From Cardinalis cardinalis (lineage: Eukaryota; Chordata; Aves; Passeriformes; Cardinalidae), in NCBI GenBank assembly GCA_014549065.1, contig JACDOX010000004.1:9234370-9298369 (forward strand): DNA of 64,000 nucleotides, in the 5' to 3' direction. Below, piece after piece: positions 50,760 through 64,000 of this stretch. How positions within the stretch are numbered: the stretch's first letter is position 1; each line of letters begins with the position of its first letter. The position numbers were made by a program, and so were the translations under genes. The notes beneath the pieces were generated by a model. That model saw only the letters and a list, made by a program, of their open reading frames with translations. It searched no databases and had not been told where the DNA came from.

Positions 50760-52215
50760 CCATTTTTGTATCCCTCATTTGGACACGGACTATTCACCGA
50801 CCTTTTGTTAGTTTGAGGGGATTTTTTACTGATTATTATATTTAATATTACTATTATTATTATTATTTTATATCTGTGTGCTAGAAATAAATTAAAATCA
50901 AGGAATTTCAAACAAATATTTTCATGAAAATATATTTCCTGTTGTAGAGGCAATGAAGCACATCTATGAATTCTCTATTTAATAAGAAATATCTAGGTAT
51001 AACAATTTAAAATAATCAATATTTCAATTTAAAATAAAAAATATTGTTTTAAAAATTAAAAAATTATTTCACAGTAATTTTAGTTAATTCCTTTTTATTT
51101 CAGAGTCAGTTATTTGAAGTATTTGCATTAAAGCCACATTATAGTAAGACTGCAGTGAAAGAAACAAAGTAACAGTTTTGACTCTGCAGCATTTTTCAGG
51201 GAATAATCCCCTAAAGCCACATGGCCACAGAGGATAAAGAAACATCTAATCCAAGTTTACACAGCAACCAAGTCCTGTACCTGACTTTTAGCTCAGTGAA
51301 CTCTTTGCTAGAGTGTGCATTAAAAAATTTTCAGGCCTCGCTTAGAAGCAAGAAATATTAGAGGTCTTCCCCCATGTATAGCTATATATGTGTTCCTTCA
51401 GCAAAGTCTGTATTTCTGTCTCAAGTTCCTCATTCCAATGCAAAGTGAACTGAGATATGTCTGTTATTCAACTGCAAAAACAAAAATATTTTTGTGGGAA
51501 ATGTACTAAGGGAAAAAAATAAGCTTGCTACTTTCTCTCCTCTAGCTTTTTCTATATTTCAAGATTGAGACAATTCAGAACAAGCATAAACAGACCAAAG
51601 TTAGTAGCACACACAAAACACATTCAGTAATTATCAGAAAGAAAATAAAACAACAGAGNTATAAGTTACACTAGAAGGAAACTGCAGAAAATTCTTTAGA
51701 AACAAATAAATTCCCATTAGAAACTAGAAATTGTTTGAGAAAGAAACAGAACCACCTTTCTTCTTTCTCCAGGGTGAGAGTATTAAGATCCAAAATTTGC
51801 ACTTGCACTTGGTTTGTAAGTGTGAATTTGAAAACATGTGTTTTCCACTGATGATCTAGAGTCTAGATGGAATCTTTACAGACCTTTTTGTAACACCTGC
51901 TCAATGATAACAGCATCATTTGATCATTTCATAGGAATATTGGAACTCAAATATTTGTCTCCTGGACCATCTATACGTAAAAACTTCCCCAAAACACTGA
52001 ATAGCAGGACAAAATCTAAGACTGTAACTCCTTATCTCGCAAAGATAGAACTGAAATTCCCTTCAGTCACCTAGTGACNGATGTCCACATGATGGGGATC
52101 AACAATTCTACCTCTGGAATTGCAGGACATAGTTTATAGTCTTGCAAGCCAGATAGTCACTGTGCTTTACTTCTATAGAAAAAAATTCCAAAACACTGAA
52201 TCATTAAATAGAAAT
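50760..52215. other. AT-rich non-coding sequence
   Basis: Low-complexity ATT runs occur at about 50835-50870. No gene is recognised. Confidence 0.5.
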
Positions 52216-52216
52216 T

Positions 52217-52588
52217 TTGTTTAGATTATTGTACAGTTCCAGGAATCAGGTAATGGGAAAATCCAAATCCATTTTGGCTTTCTCCACCTTTTCTCAGTCC
52301 ATTGGCAGCATTAAACTCAAAAGAGCTTTGCAGCACCTGTCACCCCAGCAGGCACNTGTGGCCCTTAGAACAGCTCTGGCCTCGGTCCCACTGAGGGGAG
52401 TGACTGGAGTAACGGGGTTGTTGGTTGCCTCTATCCCAGTTCTGTGCTCATCCTCAAAACACAGTCAGCTAAATGCAGACATGAAATATTTAACGCTATT
52501 TAGAACCTCNTGGAAATTTTATACCACATATGCAAGTTCTCTAGCAGTAGTCTGTGGTCATCTAAAACCTGTAAGTGGACTTGAGTAG
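52217..52588 (+). other. Unrecognised 123-codon open frame, probably chance
   Basis: This is among the longer frames in the window, in a slightly GC-richer patch. Two codons contain N. The predicted peptide (…LKRALQHLSPQQ…) matches no family I know, and I saw no convincing splice or start context. It is listed only so the patch is not overlooked. Confidence 0.15.
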
Positions 52589-52720
52589 TATGGAATTACA
52601 TTAAATACTTGGGTTAAAGACCATCTTAACCCATTGTAACAGAGTGACTTAAATGTAATAGAATAAATAAAGACTCCAGAACAGGATNAGTTCAAGATTT
52701 TACAAAATCTACAGCACATT

Positions 52721-52751
52721 ATTATTATTACTATTATTNTTATTATTATTT
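52721..52751. repeat. (ATT)n microsatellite
   Basis: ATT trinucleotides with one ACT interruption and one N. Confidence 0.9.
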
Positions 52752-52759
52752 AGATAAAT

Positions 52760-54630
52760 CATTTGCCCAAAGCATTGCCATTTAGAAGAATGTTTTATTT
52801 TGTTATGCATTTAGAAAATAGCATCTTAAAAACTCTGAGTTGAGCAAGTATGTTTGTTAAGATACTAGTATGAGGAGATAGAGAAGCAGCACACCAGATC
52901 CACTCATATTGACTGCATTTAGTATTTCCAAGTGTTTTTACCAGCAAAAATAAAAAAAAAAACCTTTGGAGAATGATGAAAATCAGCAGCAGCACTTAGG
53001 TTTTTTTTTATTATTTCATATGTATGTTATTATTCTAGTCCTGCCTAAAGCATCATACAAGTTGTACTTGCTATTTTATTAAGGTTGATTAAAAAAGGAA
53101 AAAAAAAACAAACTGAGACAGGGTAGGTATATTTCAAAAACAGATTGCTACATTATCTTGTAAATTCTGTGACTGGTGGTACACGAGTGTTCAAAAGTTC
53201 ATAAGAAAATTATTTCCTTGGTGGAAAGAGTTCAGGATCTGAAAGTCCACTTGATGCCTAATCAGAAAAAAGAACAAAATCACTAGTAATAAAGTTTCTG
53301 CAGGTCAAGCATTTCCTTGGGCAACTTCTATGGAAGATGACTATTCCCAAAATAGACTTGAAATTACATCTTTACAATTCTATTATCTTTAGTATGGTAG
53401 AATTTGAGGATGCAATTTAATGAGAAATCTGTTTGATAAAAGACCTTGCAAATAAAATGGAATTCTGATGACTATAAACAAAATAGTGTTGATTAAAAAA
53501 CATCAGAGACCAATTCATTAAAAGTGTGCCAGTAATGTACGTGAGAGCATAAAAACAAGTAAACATAAAAGCAAGTTCAATGACTTTTTTAATTACAGTC
53601 ATTTCAGGACTGAATTATTTATTGAGTGAAAGGAAGGGCTTTGTATTTTTTTTCTTGTTTGTCCTTTGCCCCAAGTACTGGGCTTATATTGCTCAAAAGT
53701 ATTATTACTTATCATTGATAGACATTCTTCTGATTGAGAGCTACAAGGTACAGACACAGAGGATTACAATATGGGATGTTTTTTAACCATCAGTGTATCT
53801 TAATGATAACAGAAGGAGCCTAGTCTTAAAAAAAGACGATTGAACAAACAAAAGCAGAGAATTCTTAGTGCCATTTTCTGATTTCATGTACCTGTAGATA
53901 GGGATGAACATGAAGGAAGAATTGGTAGACAACCAAAAAAACTAAGCCACAGCTAATTAAGATAAAAGAATGAGGTGTGCAAAAATGAAAGACTGCTGCC
54001 AAAGAACTGTAGATAAAATGTCTCCCCATTAATATAAAAAGAAAATGAGACCAGTGACAGGGGAAAAAAAAAGTAAGAAGATAAGAAAACAAGTAAGAAA
54101 ACTAATGTATGTCTGGAACAAGAAGGAAGTCAGTTGAAAAGATTAATAACACAGTGGTAAGAGAATGTCAAAGACAAACTTTCTAGGGCAAGTGGCAGTT
54201 CGGAAGCATTTGTTCTCTACCTTGGAATCCTCTGGCAGAAATTGCTATGCATCCTTTAAGAGATCTTCCTTCTATCACTGGGTTCATTGAAAAAGCAGTC
54301 AGTATATTGGTTTTGCTATCTCTATCTCTGGACAGTTTTCTGTTAAGACATTCTCAGTGAACTCTCAATGAAAATGAAAACTTTTAAAATTGGAAAAGAT
54401 TAATTAATGTTAACNTCTGAATTATTTTTTCCAATTTTTATTTACCATACATATTTTAGGGATTTGATTGACGGTACTATTCTAAAATTCAGAAATTCCA
54501 TATTAACTCCAAAGACTATTTTGATCATCTTAGTAACTTACTGTTTTGCTTATAGAAGTAAAACTACACAATCAAGTGTGTTTCTCAGTACAAATTTGCT
54601 TATTCTGTTCAAATCTAAGAAACTGTTGAT
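52760..54630. other. AT-rich non-coding sequence
   Basis: I see no gene or recognised repeat. Confidence 0.5.
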
Positions 54631-54632
54631 GT

Positions 54633-54682
54633 ATATCTATCTATCTATCTATCTGTCTATCTATCTATCTGTCTGTCTATCT
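54633..54682. repeat. (CTAT)n/(CTGT)n tetranucleotide microsatellite
   Basis: About twelve tetranucleotide units occur, with CTGT variants interspersed among CTAT. Confidence 0.96.
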
Positions 54683-54689
54683 CAAATCA

Positions 54690-57600
54690 TACTAGTACAT
54701 GGATAAAGTTAATGGATACNTTCAAATTTCCAAGCTGAACAAATTAACCAAAAAATAAACCTTGAGCACACAAGATGAAGGTACAAGAGCATAAGGATTG
54801 CCAAAAGACACTTCTTACAGAGAAAATTGAATAGAAGCTTTAAAAATGAGTCAGATTAAGTATGAAGACCTTCCTTGGAAGATTCTATATGTTCAGCTGA
54901 AATTCTCTTAGGCTTAAGATCTGAGAAGAGGTATGTAAAGTCTTCCAATACNTGCAAAGAATTTTCTTTATCTTGTGACAGCCCCATCTTGGTCTGAGTC
55001 ACTGGTTCATGNAAGCCTTTTTTTTTCTTCTGTATTTATGCAGTAACTTTACTATGAGCTTCAGCAAAGTATGAGATGCTATCTTTTCCTCTTTTCCTTT
55101 TGTGAGAATTTTGATTAGGATTTTGTTGTTACACTTTATATACAGCTCATTCACTCTGTTGCTCTCTTCTGATAACACACTGTGTATTTAGTTTTTCCCA
55201 AAATAATTTTTATAATCATCTTAAGAAAATAAATTTTTCTCTGTATGTATGAATCTCAGAAGGATAACACATGAAACAGAAAATTTTAATATTCAGAAAT
55301 GCGGGCTAGGTTGAAAGAAAAAAGATACCTAAGACACCTATTTCTATGTAAGCTTATTTTAAAGCAACCCTGCCAGATGTNGAACACTGCCTTGAATTCA
55401 TTGTATCTTATAATGAAACTTCAAATTACTCAGAGAAAAGTTANAGATGTTAAAATTAGCATACAGAGATCTTAGTACCATGTCCACAGCTGTAGACTGT
55501 TAAATNGGTCCAGAGTGACTCAGGTAACAGCACATAAAGCAAGAGCAAGAGCAAAGGGCGCAAGATACTACTACCTGAGTACCCTAAATTATCAAACCTT
55601 AAACTGTTTAAAATTTTGTGTCACTTTGATAAGGACAGGATTTAATTCTTCAGTAAGAGACAGAGGAAGCCATTCTNTTTTACAGAGAATTGAGTACTTT
55701 TTGCCAGAACAGTACAGTAGAATCCAAACCACCACACTTTCCTGTTACACCAGACTGCAGTGATTTCACTGGAGTTTCTTGTCAAATATCTATAGATATA
55801 GATCTGCAGAGGTTCATACATTTAGTCTATGGAAGATTTTATCCAGTCATTTTCCACACATGGGCAGCTGCTGATGACTGAAGGAGATTCTGTGATTGTC
55901 ACTATCCTATTATAACTTTTGTNTATGATTAGTTTCTATTATGCATCAAGATACACATTTCATATATCCTGAAAAGCTTCTCAGAGTTGTATAGATGCAT
56001 GCCTTAGAAATTATTTTGCTGCTTAGATTCCTTTTACTAGTCTTCTGGGTTCTTTCAAAGGACCAGATTCACATAAAGATGCAATCATCTAATCATTTGA
56101 CGTGATACTGTTTAATGTTTACCTTTCTGGTTCCTGGCACAGAAACCAAATTCTCTTTGCAGGAAAATGCTTTACGAGTGCCCCAAGCCAATTAATGGAA
56201 GAATCACAATAGGCACTGAGGAGGATCAGTGCAAAATTCATTTCCTGTCTCATTTTATCTGAGTCACGAAGCAGTGACCTGAGAGAGAACACTGGAAAAT
56301 CACTGTGATTCATTTTTCATTCAGCATTTANACCTTAACTGAGAAATTTCTAACAGATTAAAATATAATTGTTTTAATCTGTAGAGAAAAAAAGTTCTTA
56401 GCAAAAGAAATTCAAAATAGAATTTGGAGTAACTGACATAAAAGGTTCTGCTTTTAAAGCCCTCAATACAACCTGCTGTGATCAGATACTGGAGAACCAT
56501 TTACCTACTCCCTACTTAATATTTTTTCAAATTTTAGAATTAAATATTAGAGAAGCGTAAGTTCCTGTGAGAGCACAGAAGCACCTAGCTGTATATGGCT
56601 GTACTGATGAGACTTTTACTAGGACTACTTCTTTGAAGAAATCCCAGTTTGCCAGTCATCTCCCTTAAAATGAACACTCCCTTAAAATGAACACTCTCTT
56701 GTTCCAAACTGTATTTATAACTTTCTTATTGATAGCATTGGAGCACGTTTTCTTTGCCCTTCCTGCAAATTTGAATTGCAAACACCAGTTTCTGTGGCAA
56801 TTTTACATCTCTCTTGTGTAGATGCAGTTTTGTTCCATACCTATNCCCCACCCCAAGAATATGACTGATAAACAGTTTAACAGGAATTGTTCTTGAAAAT
56901 TCTGATACAGCTTTTAGGTTGCTGATTGCAGCTGCCCGAAAAGATTTTGCAGCTGTGGTAGAACANAGAAGCTACTGACATTCAGAGACCAGGAAACTGC
57001 AGGAACCAGCAATGACAGATTGTGAGCATGGTGCCATTTCTCATGTAACCAGCTATTGGGATCATATCATTTGAACAGAAAGCCTTCAGTTGATGGGTCA
57101 CTGTATTTTCAGAATTTCCAAATAACAAAAGCCATTACAGAGAGCTTAAGAATGGTGTATGTGTTGATTTTTGGTTTTTGCTTTTTGGGGATTTTTACTA
57201 CAGTGTGCATTAGAAGTCTAAAAAGTAATGGCCAACACATTTANTAATAACCACCACATTCCAAGAGTGCTTTCCTCTTCTAAAACAAAGAAGGAAACAC
57301 ATTTTATTGTCACANGAGGGTATAAAGCTGTCTATAAGCCATGCATCACCAAAACTGTAAGTTATGTACATTGCTTATAGCTCTATCTTTACCTTTTACT
57401 GTGATTGACTGCTCCTCTCTTTTACAAACACATCTTTNAAAAATATTTCTATTGATCAAACTTTGCCTTCCCTTTCCCTCTTCTAATGAAATGTCAGACT
57501 TCTGTTCTTTTTTTCAATTTCTCTCTGATCACCATTGTCTCCTGCTACATCACACTTATGAAAATATCCCCCCTGTGCTTCTTGCGTATAAAATAGATTT

Positions 57601-60600
57601 ATATTCTATTTGTTTATACAGTGATGGTGCTGTTTTACTGATATTAAATTCTTTACCTGACCTAATCCTTGAACAAAGGTCCATGTTTGCACTAAAGTTC
57701 TTTCCACAAAGCCCATGAGGTGTCAGGCATCAAAAAATGTTCTGAAAACTGATGAACTGTAATTGGTAGGATAACCAGAATGTACAAGTACTTTGATTTA
57801 CTGCTGCTGAATGTCAACTCTGTCTGTCAGATTGCTTCCTGAAGAAAGTCAGTGTCTTCCTCAATATACTTGGTAGTTATTTTGTTCTTTTTAAGAACAG
57901 CAGTGCTCGATGCACTGTAGCTGCTACCCACCTTTCATATATTGCTCAGAGTTTATGAAAGCAGATTTGAATCTTTGTGAGCTGAGAGTGACTTCAGAAC
58001 CTTGAAGTTATCACNCAGAGCTAGAAAGAGAGTAGCCAACTTTGGCTGAGCCTGAAGACTCAGATCTTACTGATGTGTTTTAAGCTGTGAATGCAAAACT
58101 GACTGTACCCAAGGGAGAAGATGAGGAATCCTGGAATCATTACTTTTCTGCAGTGAGATGAGGACTAGCCATGAACTGTTAAAGTGCTCAGTGCCAAATC
58201 TCTGGTACAAAAAGAAACCCAAAATAAGTTNCTCAACAACTTGAAGAAGAGCGGTACTGAAAAGTGGACCATATTGGAAAAGCCAACATGGAAACACTTC
58301 TAGGGATGATCCAACATCTGACTCATGACTGGAAGACATACATAAAACACAACAGGGCTGTGATTTAGTANGTTCCTGCTTTAGTATCTTCCAGTGGCTA
58401 GACATTGTTCAACACTAGCTGTATTTCTCTCTTTTTCAAAGAAGCTAGAAATGCTGTCATTACCTCCCACAGCTTCACTTGNGTTCTGGTTTGGACCTTT
58501 TCTCTTGGAACTTTGATCTGTGTGGATGTGGAAGAGGGGAAGGAGGCAAAAACATTCTCTCTGGTTTTGTTTTTCAGAGCAAGGAGTCAGTTGTCCTAAT
58601 TNAAATCTCTTATCCTATTTAGAGGCTGCTTTTAAACAAACTGTATGTGTAAATACTTGCATTAATACTGATTATGCCTGTCTCTGTATTCTGAGAGCTT
58701 AGATTTAAATCTCACTCTTCCTGGGACNTTGTTTTGCTCAAAATAAAGAATTTCATGTCTACTTTGCCTCTAATGAAGACCTGTAAGTGATGAAGAGAGT
58801 CACTGAAAATAATGGTCTGATCATGAGAGTAAAGAATCGGGAGTCTTGACTGAGACTAACCTGATCCTGACAGAGAGACATTGATAAATTGCATAATGCC
58901 TACCTCTGTGTCCTTCTGGAGGCAAGAAAAGAAAAATCATTTGCTACACATGTGCACACATATAATTTACCTAGATTTATAATAGGAATTATGATTAAGG
59001 AGAAATTTAATCATAACCAATGGCATAAAACAGTAAAACCTGGCATAAAACAGTTACTAAATATATTCCTACAGTGAATTGTAGTTAATAAAGTGCAGTA
59101 AAAGTCACAGTGACAAAAATAACCATGAACTTTCCCTTTATTCTGTTTTTAAGATCAGATGTNCTCTATGACTCTTCAGCCTTCATGGTAAAAGCTAAAA
59201 TAACTCCCTCAAACCACAGAGCTACATTTGCCTCTTCAGTTTTAGCAATAGCTTAAGTTTCTGAGCTGATGCCTATTACATCAAATAAACTGAAAATAAT
59301 GTAGAAGGCTTTTGCAACATTGACTTACAGAACAACAAGACAAAGAAACAGAAAGGTGTCATGTACTGGTGGTGTCCCACTACTGTGAATACTCAGTGGT
59401 CTGGTCCAGCATCTCATAGATTGGCAGTATAGAACTGGGAAAACAACATAGAAGGATNAACCCCTTCTTACTAAATGGAGTAGGAAGAATGGAAGAATAG
59501 TAGGAGAAAGGTCTAGAAAGCTATGGGTGACATGAAAAGTGTTAATAATGCATTCACCATTTTCCAAAAGAAAAAAAAAGGGCATTATTTTAAGTCTATA
59601 TCTGCTAATCAAGGAAAAACAAACTAGTGCATTTCCTGCTTGTTTAATTTCTACATTTTTAAATATTTCCAGTCAATATCTGCTGTTCTATTCTCCCAGG
59701 ATAGAACTTGCTATGGTAGATATTAAAAATTGTCTTTGGGAAGATGAGAAATGAACTTTAGGTTCAGTGTTAAATCTAAATGTTTGAGCAGTGCTTATTA
59801 ATTGTCCTGACCCCATAAAGATGTATACTCATTTTCTCATTTTCTTTTTTTTTTTAAATGCACTTGAAATGTAAAGATTATAANCTGCACTGAAAAGTGG
59901 TACAGAGAAAAAAATTAACAATAAATCAGTTTTTCTCACTTGTGCAATCAAGAATCTGGTGCTACTTTCTTCACAAGCAATATGGCACTTTTATTCCAGT
60001 AATTTTCTCAAAATAGAACCTATGCACTCTTTAAGATGAAGAAATGCTGTCATATAACCACCACTGCACAGAAAAGCCACAATTCCAAAGGGTGAAAGGA
60101 AAAAAATATCTACTGAAGAAATAATTGAAATCTGCACAGTGATGGATAAAGACCAGTATATTAGGTACATATCTGAAAATTTTACCTCCAAGAGTGTAGA
60201 CTTAGCATATGAACATCACTCCTTGGGCATCCTTTCTGTTGCATAAGCTTTACTACAATAGCCATGCTGTAGTCATTAGGAGCTGCTCACACTCCTTATG
60301 GATTGNTCATGCTGATGATGCTGTTAGCATGGACTAGAGCACGCTCTGGTCATGGACAGGTGCTGCTCACTAACTGGTTAAGCTGTGTATGTGCATTTTA
60401 TTGTGCACATATATTCACATATACAATATACACATTGTTACTCTCTAATGCNAAACAAAAGATACAACTGCTAGGTTGAATAAGGGGTGAGTAGNGGGGT
60501 GGGAAACGTGATAAGAATGCCATTGCAATTTTCTCCCCAGTAATACCCACCATAATGACACCATCACGATTTGCAGGAAGATGGACATGAGAGTGACAGC

Positions 60601-61009
60601 ACAAGAACATGGGAAACACACCGCCACCAGCAGCACACTGCTGGCTCACAGTCAGCTTGCCAACATCCAGATTCTTCTCAGCAGAGCTGCAGCCCAGCCT
60701 GTTTTCCTGTTACAGGCTTTAACAATAATTTAATTTCACTGTTTCTACTTTACCTACCCCAGCACACTAAGTGGAGTGGCAGCACTACTTCTTCCTAAGN
60801 GTGTGCTTCTTTTGACTTCTGCCCAACCTTGTATTCTAACTCACTCCTGACTAGTCTAACTACCTCTGTGTGAAACACAGCCAGCTTCCTTTACACAGCC
60901 CTGCCTTTCTCTGTGATTTCAGTGTTTATAGCAAAACCTCCTCAAGTTTAAGTCTTAGCATTACTTGTATGGTTATGAGTTTGCTTCTCACAATTGAATC
61001 CCTTTTTCG
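54690..61009. other. AT-rich non-coding sequence
   Basis: The longest frames are 125 codons at 57341-57718 (+) and 112 codons at 58067-58405 (-). Neither is recognisable and both contain N codons. Short direct repeats occur at 56662/56680 (ccttaaaatgaacact) and 59021/59041 (tggcataaaacagt). Confidence 0.5.
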
Positions 61010-61409
61010 AAGAAGAAAGTCACTCGGTTTGTTCAGCCTGGAGAAGAGGACACTGAGGGGAGACCTCATTGTGCTCTTCAACACCTTCATGAGCAGAAGC
61101 AGAGGGGCAGATCCCATCTCTTTACTCTTGTAACCAGTGACAAGAGTCAAGGAAACAGCATGAAGCTGAGTCAGGGGAGGTTTGGACTGGATATCAGAGA
61201 AAGGTTTTTCACCCAGAGGGTGGTTGGGCACTAGAACAGGCTTCCCAGGGAAGTGATCACAGCACCAAGCCTGACAGAGGTCAAGAAGTGTTTGGACAAC
61301 TCTCAGGAACATGGTGGGATTCCTGGGTGCTGTGCANAGGGCCAGGAGCTGGACTTGATGATCCTGATGGGTCCGTTCCATCTCAGCATATTCTCTGATT
61401 CCATGATTT
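61010..61409 (+). mobile_element. CR1 LINE 3' fragment, plus strand
   Basis: The fragment starts 'agaagaaagtcactcggttt' then 'gttcagcctggagaagagga' and continues with 'ggaggtttggactggatatc', 'gtttttcacccagagggtgg', 'acaggcttcccagggaagtg' and 'ggacttgatgatcctgatgg'. It ends near 'tctgattccatgattt'. A 175-codon minus-strand frame across it is an antisense artefact of the LINE. Confidence 0.93.
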
Positions 61410-64000
61410 CTGGAATTCTCACTTTTGAGATATTCCTGGACATGTAAAACCACCTAGAACTCAAATATTAAGCAGACTTACCACACTATTTACAAAACAA
61501 AAATATTCTGTCTTTTAAGCTGTAACAACAGTTGTTAAAATGATGTTTTTCACTCTGACTACATGTACTGCTATCACCTCACTTACCAAATCAGCAGAGC
61601 TTAGCAACCTCTTTAAATATAGCTTATGCTGGTCTTCTGCATAATATCCCACAGATGCTTAGAGAGCTTATCCTCTGAGAAGGGCACCTCTTTAGTACAC
61701 TGGTCAAATCCTGAATAAATATTCTCTACTTACAGTCAAGAGTAATGATCTCCTCAGCCACAGGAAAGANGCATAAGAAATTTTAACAATTTGTGTACAT
61801 TGATTCCATTTCTACTGTTTACATTTGTAACCAGAAAATTGTTGATTGGGCCACTGCAACTGTAGTTTTTCTGATGTTGTTCAATATCACTGTGACACAT
61901 CTTTCTGTATGAATGTTCTTCTCTGTTGTAGAAAATAGAAGGTAGCTGGTGGCTACAAAACATTCAGGACATTATGTAACATTATGTCCTCTGNCTGCAT
62001 GGAACCACATCTAACTTTCCAGAGGTAGCAAAGCCACAGATCCCTCAAACTTCCCTCACCTCTTCCAGGGCCTAAGCAGTAGCATGGCTATTCTCCAACA
62101 TGTCCAGCTTTAAAATATATTTTTAAAAATATGGTAGCATGTACTTTGAGAAAAATAATGATGAACTGCAATCTATCACTCAGATTTACAGAGTTGTTAC
62201 ATGCATTATATGAAACTGATTTTAAGAAGTTTGGAAAGTTCTCCTAAATACATTTCTACTTGTATTCCTTAGCTAATACTGTTGGAAATAGACATCTCCC
62301 CCCAGCCCCCTCCTTTTTCAAATGCAATAACTAAAGTAAAGAACAAAGTAGGTTTCAGAATTTTGGATCTATGAAGCATTCTTACACAGGCATACTAGCA
62401 AATTTATGTAGGTTTCAAAATCCTGTTCATATCAGATGCCATAAATTATTACATTTTAGTTGAAGCCTATTTAGATTGTAAAGATATTGAGCTCTACTAG
62501 GGTNATGAATATCATCTCATATAGATTGAAAGAATAGTAAAGACTAGAGTTGCTTGAGTATTCCATTTCTAATTCATTCTTGTATTGTGAAATGGGAAAA
62601 AAGAATGGTACTGNTGGCAATCACAATTTCTGCTTTAAGCAACAAAGAAATGACAGCATTCACAGAATGTGATACTTGAGCTATTAGAAGGGAGGTTTGT
62701 TTCCCTCTACCCTTGTAAAAAATAATGAAAAAATGAAATCAGTATANATTAAAGGGTTTTCTGTGTTGTTTTATATTAAAAGATAGATGCTCCCTGGAAA
62801 TTAGGTCAAGTTAAAAATCACAAACAATAAAAAAGCCCTTGAAACTTCATGTTCTTTTTAGAGAATTTTACTGTGTTTGCCAAAAAATATAATTTACTGT
62901 CANTTAAGATTGACATAATCCTAATTCTTTCTCATTTCAGTGAGTAAGCCTGAAATATGAAAAACTAAATCTCTCTGGAAATATGCAAGCAATTGAAATG
63001 TAAAAAAAAAACCCTAAATCTAAACTTACTGGGCAGCGTAAAGTAGGTATTGGCAACTGATTGGCTGAACATTTTCATGCAATCCTGTTGTCTCTGTTAA
63101 ATTGAAAATTACACAANTAGCACTCTCAAAATATTATTTAAAATTAACTCAATTGTTAATGGCCTATTCAAGTGCAATAAATATGGTTTTTTTCAAACAC
63201 TAAGAATATGAGTGGATTTTTTCATTGTTTAGATGTTTGGACAAATGGTAGTTCATCCTTTATATACAAATATACAAACAGAATCTGAATATTTATACAA
63301 ATATTCTTTGGTCATATAATATCTACTGAATTTNCCTAAAGCCAATGGATAATAAGGTGCTTTCTGCTGGATCTCAAGGTNACAGGATAGATATGAATGT
63401 TTCATAGCTCTGAAATTAACTGCTGTGTAGGTTTTTTTAGGGTTTTGTTGACTTTTTTAAAGTTGTTGACAATAAATTTCAATCTCAGTTTTATATGGTA
63501 CTTTACAAAAAGTTACACTTTGAAGCATTATTGNACAAAGAAAAGAATGGCATTCACATTCTGATGCTAAAATGTACTTCAAAATGAAAGCAAATTCAGC
63601 TGACTCTTGAAGGAGGACCACTTGTTTATTTGCCACAGGGGTATAGGTTCATCAGTATCAGAAATTACATTATTTTAAGATACTCTATACTGTGAATAAA
63701 TTGATCAACTTTTCATCAGAAAGTTGTAGCAGAAGACAGATTCAGAGAGAGAGAGACCAGAGATAGAAACACTGAATAAATAAGTGTGGAAGGGGGGTGG
63801 TGTAAAAAGTCCAGACTTCCTTTCCTTTCCTTGCCACCATACCTTTCTTTACCTCCATCATATCTGCCCCCAAAATCCACTCATTCACTCAATCTAATTA
63901 ATAAGTCTGAGAGTGGATAAAGCTCTCAATACTTCTCCTTGACTTCAAAAATACCACTGAGAACATCCACTTGAGAAAATATATTGGCTCAACTCATAGC
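61410..64000. other. AT-rich non-coding sequence to the window end
   Basis: I see no gene or recognised repeat. A minus-strand open segment ending in a consensus GTAAGTGAG donor-like site (about 61587-61657) was examined and not called. Confidence 0.5.

Noticed and set aside
58067..58405. 112-codon minus-strand open frame
   Set aside because: It contains N codons, has no recognised domain, and its length is within chance expectation for 64 kb in six frames.
60926..61453. 175-codon minus-strand open frame
   Set aside because: It is antisense to the CR1 3' tail at 61010-61409, so not a gene.
61587..61657. 71-bp minus-strand open segment with a consensus GTAAGTGAG donor
   Set aside because: The acceptor side is weak and the peptide matches no domain expected for the neighbouring gene. 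There is no independent support.

Overview
This window is vertebrate nuclear DNA, almost certainly from a bird and probably a songbird-type genome. The reasons are its AT-rich, repeat-poor composition, at least five 5'-truncated CR1 LINE tails (several ending in the avian 'ATTCTATG'-type 3' repeats), and endogenous-retrovirus LTR pieces of a style I associate with passerines. There is no bacterial or phage gene organisation, no long intact ORF, and no rRNA, tRNA or CRISPR feature.

The only coding sequence I can support is a pair of minus-strand exons, 16472-16662 and 14676-14767. They are separated by a 1.7-kb intron, joined in phase with consensus splice sites, and together encode 93 residues of a laminin-G domain. 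The best match in my knowledge is EYS (eyes shut homolog), a photoreceptor extracellular-matrix protein whose gene is known for enormous introns. On that reading, 1-14675 is the downstream intron and 16663-64000 the upstream intron (at least 14.6 and 47 kb if no further exon is hidden). I found no third exon good enough to call; weak candidates are listed in the findings and rejections.

Region by region (+ strand coordinates). 1-7.9 kb: AT-rich intron with a perfect hairpin at 5.2 kb. 7.9-12.6 kb: two minus-strand CR1 tails. 14.7-16.7 kb: the two exons. 17.4 kb: a CCCTT satellite running into a 153-base assembly gap. 20.6-21.8 kb: a GC-rich patch followed by an LTR-like stretch. 23-26 kb: three perfect hairpins and a 21-bp tandem duplication. 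About 27.2-29.2 kb: a rearranged endogenous retrovirus on the minus strand, with a 524-bp LTR, a primer-binding site matching tRNA-Gly(GCC), probable internal sequence on both sides of the LTR, and a GC/CpG-rich block at its far end. 32.4-32.7 kb: two faint copies of an old tRNA-like repeat module. 33.0-33.5 kb: an unexplained GC-rich patch. 42.0-42.7 kb: a second LTR-like stretch that starts with a 22-bp inverted repeat. 46.8, 50.4 and 61.0 kb: three more CR1 tails. Microsatellites lie at 42.7, 45.3, 50.2, 52.7 and 54.6 kb.

Single N characters are scattered through the window and are several times denser inside the retroviral element, which probably reflects ambiguous base calls in multi-copy sequence. 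I saw no evidence of a new multi-gene system. The most informative items are the laminin-G exon pair, the internal-LTR-internal arrangement of the retrovirus, and the hairpin cluster at 23-26 kb.
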